64,000 nucleotides of DNA from JAAYUD01 sp963676865. Lineage in GTDB: Bacteria; Bacteroidota; Bacteroidia; Bacteroidales; Bacteroidaceae. Where the stretch lies: the NCBI GenBank assembly GCA_963676865.2, contig CAXXSS010000001.1:3472001-3536000 (forward strand), given 5' to 3'. Made by a program: the position numbers and the translations under genes. The stretch's first letter is position 1. Each line of letters starts with the position of its first letter. The notes beneath the pieces are model-generated. The model did not search any database. It worked only from the letters and a program-made list of their open reading frames with translations, and was not told where the DNA came from. Below, in pieces: positions 15,740-24,419 of the stretch.

Positions 15740-18455
15740 TGCGCGCTTCATCCAATGGAGTGGTACGGATTGTCTTTTCCGAATGCTCATTGCATAGCGT
15801 TTCATATTCTGCATAGAGTTTTTTGCGATATTCATCTTTCAATGTTGGATTGATGAGTTGCGAAGCTACCGGAGCTACTTGCGAAGCATCTCGTACATAA
15901 GCGACCGAGGCTTTATAGACAGGAGCAATTTTCAGTGCGGTATGCAATTTGGATGTGGTAGCGCCTCCTATTATCAGTGGTAAGTCAAGTCCCGCTTTTT
16001 GCAATTCAATGGCTACATGAACCATTTCATCGAGCGAAGGTGTTATCAAGCCACTAAGTCCTATCATATCGACCTTTTCTTCTATTGCTTTCTGTACAAT
16101 TGTTTCAGCAGGCACCATGATACCCAGATCAATCACTTCGAAACCGTTGCACGACATTACTACCGAAACAATATTCTTGCCTATATCGTGTACATCTCCC
16201 TTTACAGTTGCCAACAACATTTTTCCTGCCGTTTTGGTACTAGTCTTTTGCTCTTCGATGATCGGTTGCAGTATTGCTACGGCCTTCTTCATTGTTCGAG
16301 CCGTCTTCACTACTTGTGGTAAAAACATTTTTCCTTCACCGAACAACTCTCCCACCTCATTCATTCCTTTCATCAGAGGACCTTCGATAATATCGACCGC
16401 CTTATCGTATTTTTTCAATGCTTCTTTCAAATCTTCGTCAAGATAATCTCCGATACCTTTTACCAAAGCATGTTGCAACCTTTCTTCTATTGATCCCGAA
16501 CGCCATAATGTTTTCTGGCTACTTTCTTCTGTATGTCCTGTTTCTTTGTCTTTGAGTGTTTCTGCCATACTGATGAGACGTTCCGATGCATCCGGATGCC
16601 TATTTAGAACGACATCTTCAATACAAGTCAATACATCTGCCGGTATATCCGAATAGAGAATAGCGGAAGCCGGGTTGACAATACCCATATCCATTCCTTT
16701 CTGGATGGCGTAATAAAGGAATGCAGCATGCATAGCCTCTCTTATGTAGTTGTTTCCTCTAAAAGAAAAAGACAGGTTGCTGACACCTCCACTTACATGC
16801 GCACCTGGAAGATTCTTCCGAATCCACTCGGCTGCTTCAATGAAGTCTACCGCATAGTTATTATGTTCTTCCATACCTGTTGCTACAGATAGCACATTCG
16901 GATCGAATATAATATTTTGTGGATTGAAGTCAAGTTTCTCTCGAAGTAGATTATAAGCTCTTTGGCATACTTCAATTTTTCTTTCATAACTGCTTGCTTG
17001 TCCTTGTTCGTCAAATGCCATGACAACTGTTGCCGCGCCAAGTTCCTGAATGGTTCGAGCATGTGCCAGAAACATTTCTTCTCCTTCTTTCAATGAGATG
17101 GAATTAACAATACATTTGCCTTGCAGACATTTTAGTCCGGCTTCGATCACATCCCATTTCGAGGAGTCTATCATGACAGGTACTTTAGAGATCTCCGGTT
17201 CCGATACGATTAGATTCAGAAAGTTGATCATCTCCTCTTTCGTCTCCAATAGTCCGTCATCCATATTGACATCTATAATTTGCGCGCCGTCTTCCACTTG
17301 CTTGCGGGCTATGGAAAGGGCTTCCTCGTAATTTTTCTCTTTAACGAGGCGCAAGAACTTCTTCGAACCTGCCACGTTGCATCGTTCGCCTATGTTCACA
17401 AAGTTATTTTCTTTCTTTACTTCCAATAGCTCAAGTCCGGAAAGCCACAGACATTCAGGCTTTGCCACCGGAACGTGTGGTACGGCACCTTCTACCAATT
17501 CCGAATAACGGGCAATAAAAGCATCGGTCGTACCACAACAACCTCCTACTATATTGATCAATCCTTCCGAAATAAATTCTTTGATTTCAGAAGCCATCAT
17601 TTCCGGAGTTTGGTCGTATTGGCCCAACTGATTGGGAAGTCCTGCATTGGGATAGGCACTGATGTAATAAGGGGCATGAGCTGCCAATTCTTCTAGATAT
17701 GGTTTCATATCTTTAGCTCCAAAAGAACAGTTCAGTCCAACAGAGAAGACTCCCATATCTTGTACCGAAGCGAGGAATGCACCGAGTGTTTGTCCCGAAA
17801 GTGTGCGCCCACCTTTGTCAGAGAGTGTCACCGATAGCATCAAAGGAACAAGTCTGTTTTGTTTCTTCATCGCTTTATTGGCAGCGTATATTGCGGCTTT
17901 GGCATTCAGCGTATCAAAAATTGTTTCGATAAGCAGTCCATCTACTCCTCCTTCCAACAAAGCAGATATCTGTTCGTTATATACGTCGGCTAGTTCGTCA
18001 AACGTAATAGAACGTGCCGAAGGATTGTTTACGTCGGGGCTCATGGAACAAGCCTTATTTGTAGGCCCGATAGAACCTAATACAAACCTTGGCTTTTGAG
18101 GTGTCTTTTTAGTATATTCGTCAGCCACAGAACGTGCCAATTGTGCTGCGGCAATATTCAGCTCTTTTACTAAATCTTCGGCATGATAGTCCGATTGTGA
18201 TACGGCGTTGGCGTTAAAAGAATTCGTTTCGATTAAATCGGCTCCGGCTTCCAGATATTTCCGATGAATTTCTCGGATGACGTCCGGACGTGTCAAACAG
18301 AGCATATCGTTGTTTCCTTTTAGCTGTCCGATGTGATCTTTGAACCGTTCTCCTCTAAAATCTTCTTCAAGTAGTCCGTAGTGTTGTATCATCGTACCCA
18401 TTGCTCCGTCGAGTATCAGGATACGTTCTTTAGTAAGTTGCTGTATAGAATTCAT
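15717..18455 (-). CDS. metH: Cobalamin-dependent methionine synthase, without reactivation domain
   Basis: A 912-residue enzyme that moves the methyl group of methyltetrahydrofolate to homocysteine. The homocysteine domain (about 1-330) has DGAMGTMIQ and the zinc-ligand GGCCGTT motif. The pterin domain follows (about 345-610; NIGERCNVAGSKKF). The cobalamin cap and Rossmann domains come last (about 650-890), with the histidine motif GDVHDIGKNI. The E. coli enzyme is about 1227 residues; the missing part is the S-adenosylmethionine-binding reactivation domain. The protein ends cleanly at LNLF and is not frameshifted. No separate reactivation protein is found in the window. It lies 22 bases behind smpB. 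Confidence 0.97.
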   Translation of the reverse strand: MNSIQQLTKERILILDGAMGTMIQHYGLLEEDFRGERFKDHIGQLKGNNDMLCLTRPDVIREIHRKYLEAGADLIETNSFNANAVSQSDYHAEDLVKELNIAAAQLARSVADEYTKKTPQKPRFVLGSIGPTNKACSMSPDVNNPSARSITFDELADVYNEQISALLEGGVDGLLIETIFDTLNAKAAIYAANKAMKKQNRLVPLMLSVTLSDKGGRTLSGQTLGAFLASVQDMGVFSVGLNCSFGAKDMKPYLEELAAHAPYYISAYPNAGLPNQLGQYDQTPEMMASEIKEFISEGLINIVGGCCGTTDAFIARYSELVEGAVPHVPVAKPECLWLSGLELLEVKKENNFVNIGERCNVAGSKKFLRLVKEKNYEEALSIARKQVEDGAQIIDVNMDDGLLETKEEMINFLNLIVSEPEISKVPVMIDSSKWDVIEAGLKCLQGKCIVNSISLKEGEEMFLAHARTIQELGAATVVMAFDEQGQASSYERKIEVCQRAYNLLREKLDFNPQNIIFDPNVLSVATGMEEHNNYAVDFIEAAEWIRKNLPGAHVSGGVSNLSFSFRGNNYIREAMHAAFLYYAIQKGMDMGIVNPASAILYSDIPADVLTCIEDVVLNRHPDASERLISMAETLKDKETGHTEESSQKTLWRSGSIEERLQHALVKGIGDYLDEDLKEALKKYDKAVDIIEGPLMKGMNEVGELFGEGKMFLPQVVKTARTMKKAVAILQPIIEEQKTSTKTAGKMLLATVKGDVHDIGKNIVSVVMSCNGFEVIDLGIMVPAETIVQKAIEEKVDMIGLSGLITPSLDEMVHVAIELQKAGLDLPLIIGGATTSKLHTALKIAPVYKASVAYVRDASQVAPVASQLINPTLKDEYRKKLYAEYETLCNEHSEKTIRTTPLDEARKNKLNLF

Positions 18456-18477
18456 ATCTTTCTTGTTTTTTCTTTAG

Positions 18478-18930
18478 CTATTTCTTAAACATTCTATCCA
18501 TTTCGCGCTTGTCGTCTTTCTCCCGAAGGGTCTGTCGTTTATCATATTCCTTCTTACCCTTTGCCAGTGCGATGAAGACTTTTGCCAGTCCTTTTTCGTT
18601 GATGAAGAGCCGTATGGGAATGATCGTATTTCCTGTCTCTGTTACTCCTCGTTGTAGTTTGCGCAGTTCCTTTTTGGTAAGTAATAATTTGCGGTCGTGG
18701 CGGGCCGGATGGTTGTTGTAGCTTCCATAAAAATAAGGAGTGATATTCATGTTCTTTATCCACATTTCCCCTTTATCAAATATACAATAAGTATCTACCA
18801 GGCTTGCCTTACCCAGTCGGATGGATTTTATTTCTGTTCCGGTAAGCACAATGCCTGCTGTATAGGTATCTATAAACTCGTAGTCAAACGATGCTTTTTT
18901 GTTCTTTATATTGACATTATTTAGATTCAT
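18478..18930 (-). CDS. smpB: SsrA-binding protein SmpB
   Basis: A 150-residue partner of tmRNA in rescue of stalled ribosomes. The oligonucleotide-binding beta-barrel is recognisable by FIDTYTAGIVLTGTEIKSIR, WIKNMNITPY and HPARHDRKLLLTKKEL. The C-terminal tail (GKKEYDKRQTLREKDDKREM) is the conserved basic segment that enters the mRNA channel. It starts 3 bases after the upstream membrane-protein gene's stop, and metH follows closely, so these form one operon. Confidence 0.97.
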   Translation of the reverse strand: MNLNNVNIKNKKASFDYEFIDTYTAGIVLTGTEIKSIRLGKASLVDTYCIFDKGEMWIKNMNITPYFYGSYNNHPARHDRKLLLTKKELRKLQRGVTETGNTIIPIRLFINEKGLAKVFIALAKGKKEYDKRQTLREKDDKREMDRMFKK

Positions 18931-18933
18931 AAG

Positions 18934-19509
18934 CTAATTGAATATAGTGACTAAATTTTGATATATAAATTCTATAAGCATTGGGCAACCGATGATTATG
19001 ATAGAAAAAGCGATTGTAAAAGGCATTTTGAGCGAAGCTTCTACTTTCATCATTGGAGTACTACCTACGTATACGATATATAGTGTATAGAGTTGTATCA
19101 TAATTCCTATAGGTTGCATGGAAGGCAATATTCCGGTAATCATATCGGCTATAAAAACCATTGTCATCGAGTAGCCGATAAATACCAAAACCTGTTGCGG
19201 GCTTCTCTCTATTCTGAACTGGCGCAACAGGTATTTATTGACAATGTAGGCGACCAAGAAAAAACCGCCAAACAATGCGATAGCTATTCCACAACAATCT
19301 ACCATACTCAATTGAAATGATAATGGCGTGTTCCAACCACGTCGATAGATGGAACCGATAAGCCATGCAATGCCGCAGAAACCTATCATCGGATAGACGT
19401 AGTCTACAATGACCTTTTGGCTATCCTGATTAACAGAAATATCTTCCCATGCTTTGGCAGGGGAAGATATTAATGAAAATACTAGCTTAAATATATTTTT
19501 GTACTGCAA
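18934..19509 (-). CDS. Yip1-family membrane protein
   Basis: A 191-residue integral membrane protein with five or six hydrophobic segments starting near residue 38. The N-terminus (FKLVFSLISSPAKAWEDIS) is typical of the bacterial Yip1/DUF1282 group, where the pattern P-x-x-x-W is common. The role of the family in bacteria is not established. It is the middle gene between the lipoprotein gene (5 bases upstream) and smpB (3 bases downstream), which argues for co-transcription. Confidence 0.8.
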   Translation of the reverse strand: MQYKNIFKLVFSLISSPAKAWEDISVNQDSQKVIVDYVYPMIGFCGIAWLIGSIYRRGWNTPLSFQLSMVDCCGIAIALFGGFFLVAYIVNKYLLRQFRIERSPQQVLVFIGYSMTMVFIADMITGILPSMQPIGIMIQLYTLYIVYVGSTPMMKVEASLKMPFTIAFSIIIIGCPMLIEFIYQNLVTIFN

Positions 19510-19514
19510 ATTTG

Positions 19515-20324
19515 TTAATTAGTTGTTTTGGTATAATTAATGGTATATGTCGTTCCCGTCGAAGGAAGTGTTGTACTCGTTTCATTGATATTTGTATGTA
19601 GTGCTATCTTTGTAGGAGCATTTCCGGCTTTCCCCGTAAATCGATAAACCATGTCAAGTATATTGAACGAATGGTAATAGAGAGATGGATAAGAACCTAC
19701 ATAATATGCGGAAGTATAGGTGGCATTTTTGTCGGAAGTGTGATGACTGAGATATACATCCATCGTTGTAGCTCCAGCCGTTACTTCATCCGGATAGAAT
19801 ACCAAAGAGAAATAGTGGTTCGGAGTAGAAAAGTAATAATTGGCTCCTATCAATAGATTTTCATTAGAAGAATCGTAAAGAGTGAATTTATCTTCAGAGG
19901 AAGCACTGAGTTGATCTAAACTGATTAAAGGCGATTGAGTGACTTTTTGAATAGAATCATTCGTTGTACCTCTTGTAGTAGAGATTGAAGTACCATCCAA
20001 ACTTACAGCATAACTCAGGTTTATAGTTGCTTGCCCTGTTGAAGCAGCGCCCGATGCCTGTGTCGTTACTTGAGTATATGCAATAAAAGCTAATCCTTGT
20101 GAAGCATTGAATTTATTTGTACTTTGAACGGTTGCTAAAGAAGCCGATGTAGGAACGAGCTTGGTACCAGTTTGTGTCTGAAAATAAATACTACCATAAG
20201 AACTAATCACCTTAACAATTCCTGTATAAGTGTTGTTCGAATCGCTACTACTATTCAAGCACGAGGTTAGCCCCAATACCAATGTTGAAAGCAATACTAA
20301 TGACCAAATTTTAATCCTTTTCAT
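19515..20324 (-). CDS. NigD-like lipoprotein
   Basis: A 269-residue exported lipoprotein. The signal peptide ends in the lipobox LTSC (Cys22), after which a Ser/Asn-rich tether (LNSSSDSNNT) leads to the folded part. The first domain opens with TGIVKVISSYGSIYFQTQTGTKLVPT, a beta-rich pattern like the N-domain of NigD-like proteins from Bacteroides; the second resembles a beta-sandwich. The family name is assigned from memory of this pattern and is tentative. Upstream gene of the operon leading into smpB and metH. Confidence 0.7.
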   Translation of the reverse strand: MKRIKIWSLVLLSTLVLGLTSCLNSSSDSNNTYTGIVKVISSYGSIYFQTQTGTKLVPTSASLATVQSTNKFNASQGLAFIAYTQVTTQASGAASTGQATINLSYAVSLDGTSISTTRGTTNDSIQKVTQSPLISLDQLSASSEDKFTLYDSSNENLLIGANYYFSTPNHYFSLVFYPDEVTAGATTMDVYLSHHTSDKNATYTSAYYVGSYPSLYYHSFNILDMVYRFTGKAGNAPTKIALHTNINETSTTLPSTGTTYTINYTKTTN

Positions 20325-20347
20325 AATTCAAATTTTATTTTATTCGA

Positions 20348-20355
20348 CAAATATA
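20348..20355 (-). promoter_or_regulatory. -7 box for the lipoprotein-smpB-metH operon
   Basis: TATATTTG on the minus strand, 23 bases before the start codon at 20324. Confidence 0.7.
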
Positions 20356-20410
20356 TAAATTTCTGCGTTCTTTTTATAGAAATGCAACACAAAATAAAAT
20401 ACTGCATGCA

Positions 20411-20920
20411 CTACTTAACTATTTTTGCAAAATCTTCAATATGTTTGTCTACATAATGCGCTATTAACGTGGTTATCTCTTCTTCTTCTTCAATAAAAGT
20501 CTCATCCAAATCATCGAAGGTTTCATATTCTTCGTACATGCCCATGAATTCTTCTTCGGTTCTCTCTTTTTCCAAATCTTCCCGATGGGCATCATATATC
20601 TTTTTAGCCTTATATACCATTTTACTGAACTCCGGTGCTTCCCACAACCTCATTGCTTTGGCAAAAGGATTGTCGAACACGTAACTGCCGTATCCATTCT
20701 GAATCAGTTGGCAGAATCCCCCGATGAGTACCTCTTCTCTCAGTATATCGTATGCAAGCAACGTGTGCTGATTGCCAGTTAGCAGTTGCATGTTTTGCGC
20801 AGATGGCTCCCCTCCTATCGTTTCGCGATATTTGTTGGTAAACACTTTGATGAATGCGAGCATGTTTTCTTGTGCTGCTATTTTCAGTGCGTCTTCTTTG
20901 ATTTCTATATTAGTATCCAT
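20411..20920 (-). CDS. DMP19 (DUF4375) family protein
   Basis: A 169-residue acidic cytoplasmic protein. The segment TGNQHTLLAYDILREEVLIGGFCQLIQNGYGSYVF is the signature of the DMP19/DUF4375 family, a small helical fold named for a DNA-mimic protein of Neisseria. The C-terminal third is very acidic (DDLDETFIEEEEEI). A DNA-mimic role has not been shown for most members, so function is left open. A near-consensus -7 box (GATATTTG, minus strand, 20942-20949) lies 21 bases upstream. Confidence 0.8.
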   Translation of the reverse strand: MDTNIEIKEDALKIAAQENMLAFIKVFTNKYRETIGGEPSAQNMQLLTGNQHTLLAYDILREEVLIGGFCQLIQNGYGSYVFDNPFAKAMRLWEAPEFSKMVYKAKKIYDAHREDLEKERTEEEFMGMYEEYETFDDLDETFIEEEEEITTLIAHYVDKHIEDFAKIVK

Positions 20921-21043
20921 TTTTATTTGAATTTAATTGTGCAAATATCTAAAAAAATATCAGTTCTTTCTACTTGTTAATTAATAAATGTTAGTTCTCT
21001 CTATTTTTTTATTGTAATGATTTGTTATTTTTGAAATAACCTC

Positions 21044-21117
21044 TATATTTGCTACTGTTTTTTCATAGTATTAGATTTAAGGTTAACAAGGTTGGTGTAC
21101 AGCGGTACACCTTTTTT
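21044..21117 (+). ncRNA. Candidate small RNA with own promoter and terminator
   Basis: TATATTTG at 21044-21051 is an exact -7 box, with TTTG at 21021-21024 at -33 spacing. About 40 bases later a hairpin with arms ggtgtac (21094-21100) and gtacacc (21105-21111) is followed by six T. The transcript would be about 60 bases, from near 21057 to 21117. No reading frame with a plausible start lies in it, and no plus-strand gene lies upstream that would need this terminator. The U-tract exists only on the plus strand. Confidence 0.45.
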
Positions 21118-21139
21118 ATTGTCTATATTTGCTTAGCCG

Positions 21140-21727
21140 TTACAGTTCGTTACCTTGAATACCCATCCCAGCCAATATAGGAAATAATGCCGAGGCAGCT
21201 TTTGAATTTTCTGTTTGCGTATACTGTGTAGGATCCAATACAAACGTATGAGTTTCTTTATCTTTCATTTCGCTCAATTGAGCATGCACTTCTTCATCGT
21301 ATGACGATACTTCGGGCAATACTCCCAGCCTCTTTATCTCTTTCGACTCTTTGGTCAATTCCAAAATGTTCAAAGCCAATTCTTTTCTTGTTACCAAATC
21401 TTTGCATGGCGCACCGATCATTTCGAAAAAGCCGATGTTGTCGTCAAAACCTTTACCATTCAATTCGGCAGCTATATCATTGGGATTAGCAAGAGCCAGT
21501 TTCTCTGAATGAGCATCGTACACCCAAATAACCAGACATTTGTTTTCTTTGCCTCTCACTCCCATATCGAGCATCAGATAGTCCAACAGATAAGGTATGT
21601 TGACATTTTCTATCGGACGTTGCAATTTTTCTTTATAATATTTTTCCATGTCTGCAATGAGCGTATTCAAAAAATAGACATCTATTATCAATACGTTTTC
21701 GGGAAATCTGATTGCGGATGCTTCCAT
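21140..21727 (-). CDS. Conserved hypothetical protein
   Basis: A 195-residue cytoplasmic protein. I do not recognise a characterised domain with confidence, though such proteins are common in Bacteroides (perhaps DUF6621). It has an alpha/beta N-terminal half (VLIIDVYFLNTLI, CLVIWVYD) that could be a nucleotide-fold-like sheet, and a disordered-looking tail (about 150-185) leading to LFPILAGMGIQGNEL. The start at 21727 lies downstream of the TACCTTTG promoter box (21774-21781); the ATG at 21796 lies upstream of that box and cannot be used from it. Confidence 0.7.
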   Translation of the reverse strand: MEASAIRFPENVLIIDVYFLNTLIADMEKYYKEKLQRPIENVNIPYLLDYLMLDMGVRGKENKCLVIWVYDAHSEKLALANPNDIAAELNGKGFDDNIGFFEMIGAPCKDLVTRKELALNILELTKESKEIKRLGVLPEVSSYDEEVHAQLSEMKDKETHTFVLDPTQYTQTENSKAASALFPILAGMGIQGNEL

Positions 21728-21773
21728 GCTTATCTTCGTTAATGTTTTATTCTTATATTCTCGATGTTGGATG

Positions 21774-21781
21774 CAAAGGTA
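21774..21781 (-). promoter_or_regulatory. -7 box for the gene at 21140-21727
   Basis: TACCTTTG on the minus strand, 46 bases before the chosen start codon. Confidence 0.75.
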
Positions 21782-21975
21782 CGAATTAATAAACAATAAA
21801 ACACGGTATATCTTTCATTACGTCCCAATTAATTTCATCTGGGGTGATGCCCTGACGTAGACTTTGCCTTAAGAACTGTTTCGCCGCTACAGAAACGAAT
21901 GTATGTCTCATCTTTCTGTAAGTGAGGATCCGATCTTTTCGTCTTGTAGTATCATTGTTTTTGTACTTACGATTT

Positions 21976-22067
21976 ATTCGTTTTCTGCGCAGCATACAAT
22001 CATATGGTGCGCAGCATACAATTGTTTTCTGCCCACCATATGATTGTATGCTGCGCAGAAAACGAAT
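21976..22067. repeat. Perfect 34-bp inverted repeat with 24-base loop
   Basis: Arms at 21976-22009 and 22034-22067 are exact reverse complements (attcgttttctgcgcagcat and on). The word gcgcagcatacaat from the left arm (21987-22000) recurs directly at the arm/loop junction (22008-22021). Both strands can be read through the hairpin as short open frames, but these mirror one another because of the repeat and are not taken as genes. The whole 21782-22364 stretch holds no gene that I can support; the function of the hairpin is unknown. Confidence 0.9.
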
Positions 22068-22364
22068 GAAAGTAACGGAAGAATTGGACGAAAGGCCTTT
22101 ATTGAACGTATGAGACGGGCTAATGTCCATGTGTATACTATGGGATGTTGTTATTATTTATTGCCGTTCGGTAGCGTTTGAGATAAGAGCTCATTGGCGA
22201 TAGACCGGAATAGGCAACGACTATTATTTTGCATGATAGCCATACATCAATTTATTGATACTAAAGTCGATGAAGCTTGCGATACCTGCTTATAAATGAA
22301 TATTTATCTTTTTGTCGATAGAAAAATAATCAAACTTATTTTTGTTATTTCGATTGCCTTGTAC

Positions 22365-22372
22365 TATCTTTG
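22365..22372 (+). promoter_or_regulatory. -7 box for the DUF5606 gene
   Basis: TATCTTTG with TTTG about 20 bases upstream. It sits 32 bases before the ATG at 22405, downstream of the other possible start at 22342. Confidence 0.8.
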
Positions 22373-22404
22373 AAGCTCGAATTTTAAAAAATATACGAAA
22401 TCTT

Positions 22405-22911
22405 ATGATAAAGAATATTTTATCTGTATCCGGAAAATCCGGTTTGTATAAGCTTGTTTCGCGTAGTAAAAGCATGCTTATCATAGAGTCTATTATCGAC
22501 AAAAAACGTATGCCTGTCTATGATCATGAAAAGGTTGTTTCTTTAGGCGATATTGCCATTTACACCGATGGAGATGATAAACCGTTGAGTAATCTTCTCG
22601 AGGAAATCAAAGTTAAACAGAATGCTGCTCTTATCGAAATCGATTATAAAAAGGCTTCGAAAGCTGAGCTTGAAGGATTTCTGGAAAGCATTCTTCCCAA
22701 TTTTGATCATGATCGTGTTTATCCGTCCGACATAAGGAAAATTATTCAGTGGTATAATTTACTTATCAACAATGGCATTACCGATTTTCATGACGAGACA
22801 TCACCCCAGAAAGAAGAAGAACCCGAGGTTGTTGCAGAAGAGCCAAAGGAAGAGGCCGTAACGGAAGAAAAGAAAGCGCCTAAAGCGAGAGCTAAGAAGG
22901 CTGCAAAATAA
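22405..22911 (+). CDS. DUF5606 family protein
   Basis: A 168-residue cytoplasmic protein of a Bacteroidetes family without known function. The N-terminal 60 residues (NILSVSGKSGLYKLVSRSKSMLIIESI, then MPVYDHEKVVSLGDIAIYT) form an Sm/SH3-like barrel pattern, and residues 70-130 are helical (KASKAELEGFLESILPNFD). The C-terminal 40 residues are Glu/Lys/Ala-rich and end in a basic ARAKKAAK tail, which may bind nucleic acid. The start at 22405 is downstream of the promoter; the longer frame from 22342 is not. It ends in a strong terminator. Confidence 0.85.
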   Translation: MIKNILSVSGKSGLYKLVSRSKSMLIIESIIDKKRMPVYDHEKVVSLGDIAIYTDGDDKPLSNLLEEIKVKQNAALIEIDYKKASKAELEGFLESILPNFDHDRVYPSDIRKIIQWYNLLINNGITDFHDETSPQKEEEPEVVAEEPKEEAVTEEKKAPKARAKKAAK

Positions 22912-22925
22912 TTGATAAGAAAAAT

Positions 22926-22965
22926 AAAAAAGAAGAGATCGTTGAAAAACGATCTCTTCTTTTTT
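22926..22965 (+). terminator. Terminator after the DUF5606 gene
   Basis: Eighteen-base perfect arms at 22926-22943 and 22948-22965, ending in a T run. The A run on the other side could also let it act for the minus-strand gene that ends at 23003. Confidence 0.9.
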
Positions 22966-23002
22966 ATTCCGGTTTCTTTGTTCAACGCAAAATTGTTTGC
23001 GT

Positions 23003-23500
23003 CTATTTTATTTTATTTTCTTTCGCCTTTTTGCTTATCAGTTGAACGTTTTTAATGATTGCACGGCTCGAAAATGTTGCTCCCGTTACTCCGTCCACTT
23101 TTTCGTCTTTTGCCTTCTGAATGCTCTTTCCATTCCACTTATTAAACAATCCTTCGGCTGCTACTTTGCTTAGGTATTTAGGTGTTTCGTTGTTATTGAA
23201 GGCTGTCACTTTGCGTATTTTTTGATTTTTGTCGGTAATGATCAATATCGGAACTGGTCCCCTGAATCCGCGAATTTCCTTTCCGTATTCGCTACTGTTG
23301 AATACATATCCCAACAATTTGCTTTTACTATCTACGGCCTTGTTCCATGTGTCGTTGATCTTGACGATCTTTGTTGCCGAGGGGTATGTCTTTTTCACTA
23401 TTTCGAGCGGAGACTCTTTAGGAGAATGATTACTTTCTTGTGCCGAAATCCCGCAATACGTAAATATCATAAGTGCAATACTTAATATCAACTTTTTCAT
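23003..23500 (-). CDS. Exported FMN-binding domain protein with a flavinylation motif
   Basis: A 165-residue protein with a signal peptide (residues 1-20, ending GISAQ) and an FMN_bind domain. The segment DGVTGATFSS (residues 136-145) fits the ApbE flavinylation motif Dxx(S/T)GAT, with Thr142 as the likely residue that receives FMN through a phosphoester bond. It would be a periplasmic electron carrier. An apbE gene able to do the modification lies 9 kb away. The protein has no membrane anchor and no redox partner gene next to it. Confidence 0.85.
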   Translation of the reverse strand: MKKLILSIALMIFTYCGISAQESNHSPKESPLEIVKKTYPSATKIVKINDTWNKAVDSKSKLLGYVFNSSEYGKEIRGFRGPVPILIITDKNQKIRKVTAFNNNETPKYLSKVAAEGLFNKWNGKSIQKAKDEKVDGVTGATFSSRAIIKNVQLISKKAKENKIK

Positions 23501-23680
23501 TTTGTTCTGTTTTTATTTATTGTTATCATTATTTTAACTGAGCGAAATTAATGATTAAAATTGATAGCGGGGTAAGCTTTTCAGTAATTTTAGTACTAAT
23601 TAGGCTATTAATATGGTGTCACTGCCTTCGGCCTGCAATAAAAATAAATGAATTTATTTTCAATTCTCTTAGGCTTGCAT

Positions 23681-23688
23681 TATCTTTG
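23681..23688 (+). promoter_or_regulatory. -7 box for queC
   Basis: TATCTTTG ends 6 bases before the ATG at 23695, so the transcript is probably leaderless or nearly so. Confidence 0.8.
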
Positions 23689-23694
23689 CACTCT

Positions 23695-24351
23695 ATGAAA
23701 AAAGATTCGTTATTAATATTAAGTGGCGGCATGGATAGTGTCACTATGTTGTATGAATATTTGGACGATATAGCCCTTGCTTTATCTTTTGATTACGGCG
23801 CCAACCATAATGCAAAAGAAATTCCTTTTGCTCAGTTACATTGCCAGCGGTTGGGCATTAAACACGTGGTGATTCCGCTTCAGTTTATGCACGATTATTT
23901 TAAAAGTTCTTTGCTCTCGGGAGCGGATGCCATCCCCGAGGGACATTATTCGAGTGAGAACATGCGTTCTACCGTCGTACCTTTTCGCAATGGCATCATG
24001 CTTTCCATCGCCTGCGGCATAGCTGAGAGTAATGGCTTGCAGAAAGTGATGATTGCCAATCATTTTGGCGATCATGCTATCTATCCCGATTGTCGTACAT
24101 CATTTATCGATGCGATGAACGAAGCAATGGTTAGAGGTACTTTCAAGCATATCACATTGGAAGCCCCTTATACAAGCATTACTAAGACCGAAATAGCAAA
24201 ACATGGCAAACTTTTGGGAATTAATTATGCCGAAACGTGGTCGTGCTACAAAGGTCGTGACAAACATTGTGGCAAATGCGGCACTTGTGTAGAGCGCAAA
24301 GAAGCCCTTCGCGAAGCCGGCATTGAAGACAAAACCGACTACGAAGAATAA
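23695..24351 (+). CDS. queC: 7-cyano-7-deazaguanine synthase QueC
   Basis: A 218-residue enzyme of queuosine synthesis that turns 7-carboxy-7-deazaguanine into preQ0 with ATP and ammonia. The PP-loop SGGMDS is at residues 9-14. The C-terminal zinc site is visible as C(x7)CGKCGTC. The conserved RSTVVPFRNGIMLS and ANHFGDHAIYPDCR stretches are present. The start at 23695 is imposed by the promoter 6 bases upstream; a longer frame from 23551 would precede it. Other que genes are absent here, but a likely queuosine-precursor transporter lies at 35421. Confidence 0.95.
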   Translation: MKKDSLLILSGGMDSVTMLYEYLDDIALALSFDYGANHNAKEIPFAQLHCQRLGIKHVVIPLQFMHDYFKSSLLSGADAIPEGHYSSENMRSTVVPFRNGIMLSIACGIAESNGLQKVMIANHFGDHAIYPDCRTSFIDAMNEAMVRGTFKHITLEAPYTSITKTEIAKHGKLLGINYAETWSCYKGRDKHCGKCGTCVERKEALREAGIEDKTDYEE

Positions 24352-24419
24352 CGATAGGATTCTTTTTTCGTTTAGATTGCAAACTATTTAATAACCCAAC
24401 ATAACTAAAAAAAAATATT

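Noticed and set aside
18431..18477. Cobalamin or SAM riboswitch before metH
   Set aside because: Only 22 bases separate smpB from metH, too few for either class.
20942..20949. Promoter box for the DMP19 gene
   Set aside because: GATATTTG departs from TAnnTTTG at the first position; mentioned with the gene but not listed as a site.
21786..22130. Minus-strand frame of 114 codons across the 34-bp inverted repeat
   Set aside because: Its middle section is a mirror image of a plus-strand frame created by the inverted repeat; it has no promoter, and I see no recognisable domain. The part KMRHTFVSVAAKQFLRQSL could be a relic but cannot be supported.
22021..22140. Coding tail (KVTEELDERPLLNV) after the 34-bp hairpin as a gene end
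   Set aside because: Short, lacks a start outside the hairpin and has no similarity that I can recognise.
23501..23694. preQ1 riboswitch before queC
   Set aside because: The promoter lies 6 bases before the start codon, so there is no leader to hold a riboswitch.
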